From: Acidobacteriota bacterium
GTDB taxonomy: Bacteria > Acidobacteriota > Terriglobia > Terriglobales > Acidobacteriaceae
Length of the DNA stretch: 6,125 nucleotides
Reading direction: 5' to 3'
NCBI GenBank assembly: GCA_019510535.1
Contig: JAEKKE010000375.1
Coordinates: 1-6,125 of the forward strand
Every line of letters starts with the position of its first letter. The stretch's first letter is position 1. A program made the translations under genes and the position numbers. Below, one piece after another: positions 4,809 through 6,125 of this stretch. Under the pieces are notes generated by a model. It searched no databases, had not been told where the DNA came from, and saw nothing but the letters and a program-made list of their open reading frames with translations.

Positions 4809-4815
4809 CGCATCT

Positions 4816-6006
4816 GTGCGTGTGAAATCGCTGTTCCGGGCTGCCCTTCCTGCCATGCTGGTACTCCTCGCCGGTTGCAGGCGCGGCGCCTTTCCGGAGT
4901 ACCCGGCAAACTATCGCGAATTTGCGTATGTCACCAACGGCGCGGCCAACACGGTCACCGTGCTGGATCTGGTGTACCTGCGCCAGGACAAGGTGTTGCA
5001 GGTAGGCCAGTCGCCCTCAGGCATCGCCGTCAACCCGGTGCGGAATGAGGTGTACGTCGCCAATGCAGGCTCCGGCACCATCACCGTCATTAATACGGAG
5101 CTGAACCGCATTGAGGCGACCATCGGCGTACAGCGCGGTCCCTACTCCATTGCGGTCTCTCACGATGGAAAGCGCGCCTATACGGCCAACTCCGGTTCGA
5201 ACTCGGTCTCGGTCATCGATCTTGATACGCGCCGGCAGATCGCGGTAGTCGGCGCAGGCGAGAAGCCGGGTGTCGTGGTGGTAGCGCCGGACGACCGCGC
5301 TGTCGTGATTACCAATCGGGAGTCGGGATCAGTCTCGGTCTATGCCGTGTCCACAGAACAGGCAGCCCCTCCGCTGAAACTCCGCAGCACCTGGGGAAAC
5401 TGCCCTGAGGCGACCGATGCGCTCATCATCAAAGACTCAACGAAGGTCTTCGTTACCTGCTCAGCAAATCGACAGGTGATGGCAGTGTGGCTCGCGGCCG
5501 ATCCAAACGAGTGGCGCGGCAAACAGGACCCATCACTGCAGCGCGATGCTTTTCTGACCATGCTGGACGTGGGTGACACCCCCATGCAGATCACCATGAA
5601 GCCCGATGGGGGCGAGATCTTTGTTTCGAACTTCAACTCGAATACGATCTCGGAGATCTCCACCTGGACGAATGAGGTAAGTAATACCTTTCCAATCGGC
5701 CCGCATCCGGTCCATGGTGTGATCGGCAAGGACAATACCTTCTGGGTCTCAAACTTCGGCGCCGATATGCTGAGCTTGTACAGCATCGACGATGGGAAAC
5801 GGGTTGGCAGCGTCCGCAGCGGTACAGCACCCGATGCTCTCGCCTTCTCAAGGGATGAACACCTGTTGCTTGCCGCTAATTCGAAGTCTGGCGATGTCGC
5901 CGTGATTCGCACCGTTGGCCGTAATGGCCAGCCGGAGCTGTTCACCATGCTGCCTACAGGGGCACAGCCGAATGCCATTGGAGTGAAGTCATTCAGCGTG
6001 AAGTAG
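4816..6006 (+). CDS. YVTN/YncE-like beta-propeller lipoprotein
   Basis: This 396-residue protein begins with a lipoprotein signal peptide: basic MRVK, a hydrophobic core, and the lipobox LLAGC with the lipidated Cys at residue 21. The mature chain is a beta-propeller. YVTN-type strand motifs recur about every 40 residues early on: AYVTN (37), VYVAN (79), AYTAN (121), AVVITN (162), VFVTC (211), IFVSN (268), FWVSN (309) and LLLAAN (350). Many are followed by VTVLDL-, ITVIN- or VSVIDL-like strands. Eight motifs fit a seven- or eight-bladed ring. Such proteins act outside the cytoplasm in binding or scaffolding; the ligand is unknown. The frame stays open 753 bases further upstream, but that part is antisense to proline dehydrogenase. 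GTG 4816 or GTG 4822 gives the natural signal peptide. There is no Shine-Dalgarno sequence. Confidence 0.87.
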   Translation: MRVKSLFRAALPAMLVLLAGCRRGAFPEYPANYREFAYVTNGAANTVTVLDLVYLRQDKVLQVGQSPSGIAVNPVRNEVYVANAGSGTITVINTELNRIEATIGVQRGPYSIAVSHDGKRAYTANSGSNSVSVIDLDTRRQIAVVGAGEKPGVVVVAPDDRAVVITNRESGSVSVYAVSTEQAAPPLKLRSTWGNCPEATDALIIKDSTKVFVTCSANRQVMAVWLAADPNEWRGKQDPSLQRDAFLTMLDVGDTPMQITMKPDGGEIFVSNFNSNTISEISTWTNEVSNTFPIGPHPVHGVIGKDNTFWVSNFGADMLSLYSIDDGKRVGSVRSGTAPDALAFSRDEHLLLAANSKSGDVAVIRTVGRNGQPELFTMLPTGAQPNAIGVKSFSVK

Positions 6007-6022
6007 ACGGGCGGATCACAAA

Positions 6023-6051
6023 TTAACCACGGAACGGGTTAACCACGGAAC
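6023..6051. repeat. Tandem 13-bp direct repeat
   Basis: TTAACCACGGAAC occurs at 6023-6035 and again at 6039-6051, separated by GGG, a period of 16 bases. The junction contains the palindrome GGTTAACC (6037-6044). It begins 16 bases after the propeller stop codon. It could be a regulator site pair for a gene beyond the window or part of an intergenic repeat element. Confidence 0.75.
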
Positions 6052-6125
6052 TGGGTGCCCCATCCATCGCACATCGGGATCGCCCCAGGTCTTAGTGCCC
6101 ACAAGATGTTAAAGGGCTGAAGGCC
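6051..6125. other. Intergenic tail resembling a dispersed repeat
   Basis: After the tandem repeat comes GGGTGCCCCATCCATCGC and, at 6084-6088, CCCAG, which can pair with CTGGG at 6051-6055. GTGCCC recurs at 6055-6060 and 6095-6100. The GGGTGCCCCATCC-type core looks familiar from intergenic repeats of Acidobacteriaceae genomes, but I cannot verify this. No ORF, terminator or promoter is clear up to the window end. Confidence 0.3.

Noticed and set aside
4063..4815. Long open frame continuous with the propeller lipoprotein, giving a 647-residue protein
   Set aside because: It is antisense to clear proline dehydrogenase motifs, lacks propeller or other recognisable sequence, and the lipoprotein signal peptide begins at 4816/4822.
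5340..5978. 212-codon minus-strand ORF opposite the propeller gene
   Set aside because: No recognisable motif, and the plus strand carries regular YVTN-type repeats.
1..6125. CRISPR array, insertion sequence or phage genes
   Set aside because: No regularly spaced repeats, transposase-like proteins, terminal inverted repeats or phage-like genes were seen on either strand.

Overview
The window looks like chromosomal DNA from a member of the Acidobacteriota, most likely the Terriglobales/Acidobacteriaceae (Terriglobus/Granulicella/Edaphobacter type). This rests on GC-rich codon use, the gene order ECF sigma factor - zinc-finger anti-sigma factor - DUF3106-like exported protein, and the style of the exported TlpA-like and YVTN-propeller proteins. 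It is inference from the sequence, not a database match.

Layout from left to right. (1) A tRNA-Val(CAC) gene on the minus strand, 6-80. (2) A plus-strand stress-signalling module, 286-2221: an ECF sigma factor, a membrane-anchored anti-sigma factor with an HxxxCxxC zinc motif, and an exported Arg/Gln/Pro-rich protein built from 18-residue repeats. A cUUCGg hairpin sits between the sigma and anti-sigma genes. (3) A 310-base stretch, 2222-2531, that holds a good promoter, a 27-codon ORF encoding CCCRCCC, a hairpin over its Cys codons, and a leader up to the next gene. (4) An exported TlpA/redoxin-type thioredoxin-fold protein, 2532-3767, with two N-terminal beta-rich repeats, closed by a strong terminator. 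(5) A convergent, minus-strand monofunctional proline dehydrogenase, 3820-4773. (6) A divergent plus-strand lipoprotein with a YVTN/YncE-like beta-propeller, 4816-6006. (7) A tail with a tandem 13-bp repeat and repeat-like intergenic sequence up to 6125.

How the genes work together. The sigma and anti-sigma genes should form an envelope-responsive switch. The basic exported repeat protein could be its periplasmic partner, because the anti-sigma tail predicted to lie outside the membrane is strongly acidic. The most notable element is the polycysteine short ORF ahead of the thioredoxin-like gene. Its promoter spacing puts the transcript start at or within two bases of its ATG. This matches the leaderless polycysteine ORFs known in mycobacteria as cysteine-responsive attenuators, here in front of a thiol-redox gene in what appears to be a different phylum. 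Proline dehydrogenase and the propeller lipoprotein are ordinary housekeeping or accessory genes with no clear functional link to the rest.
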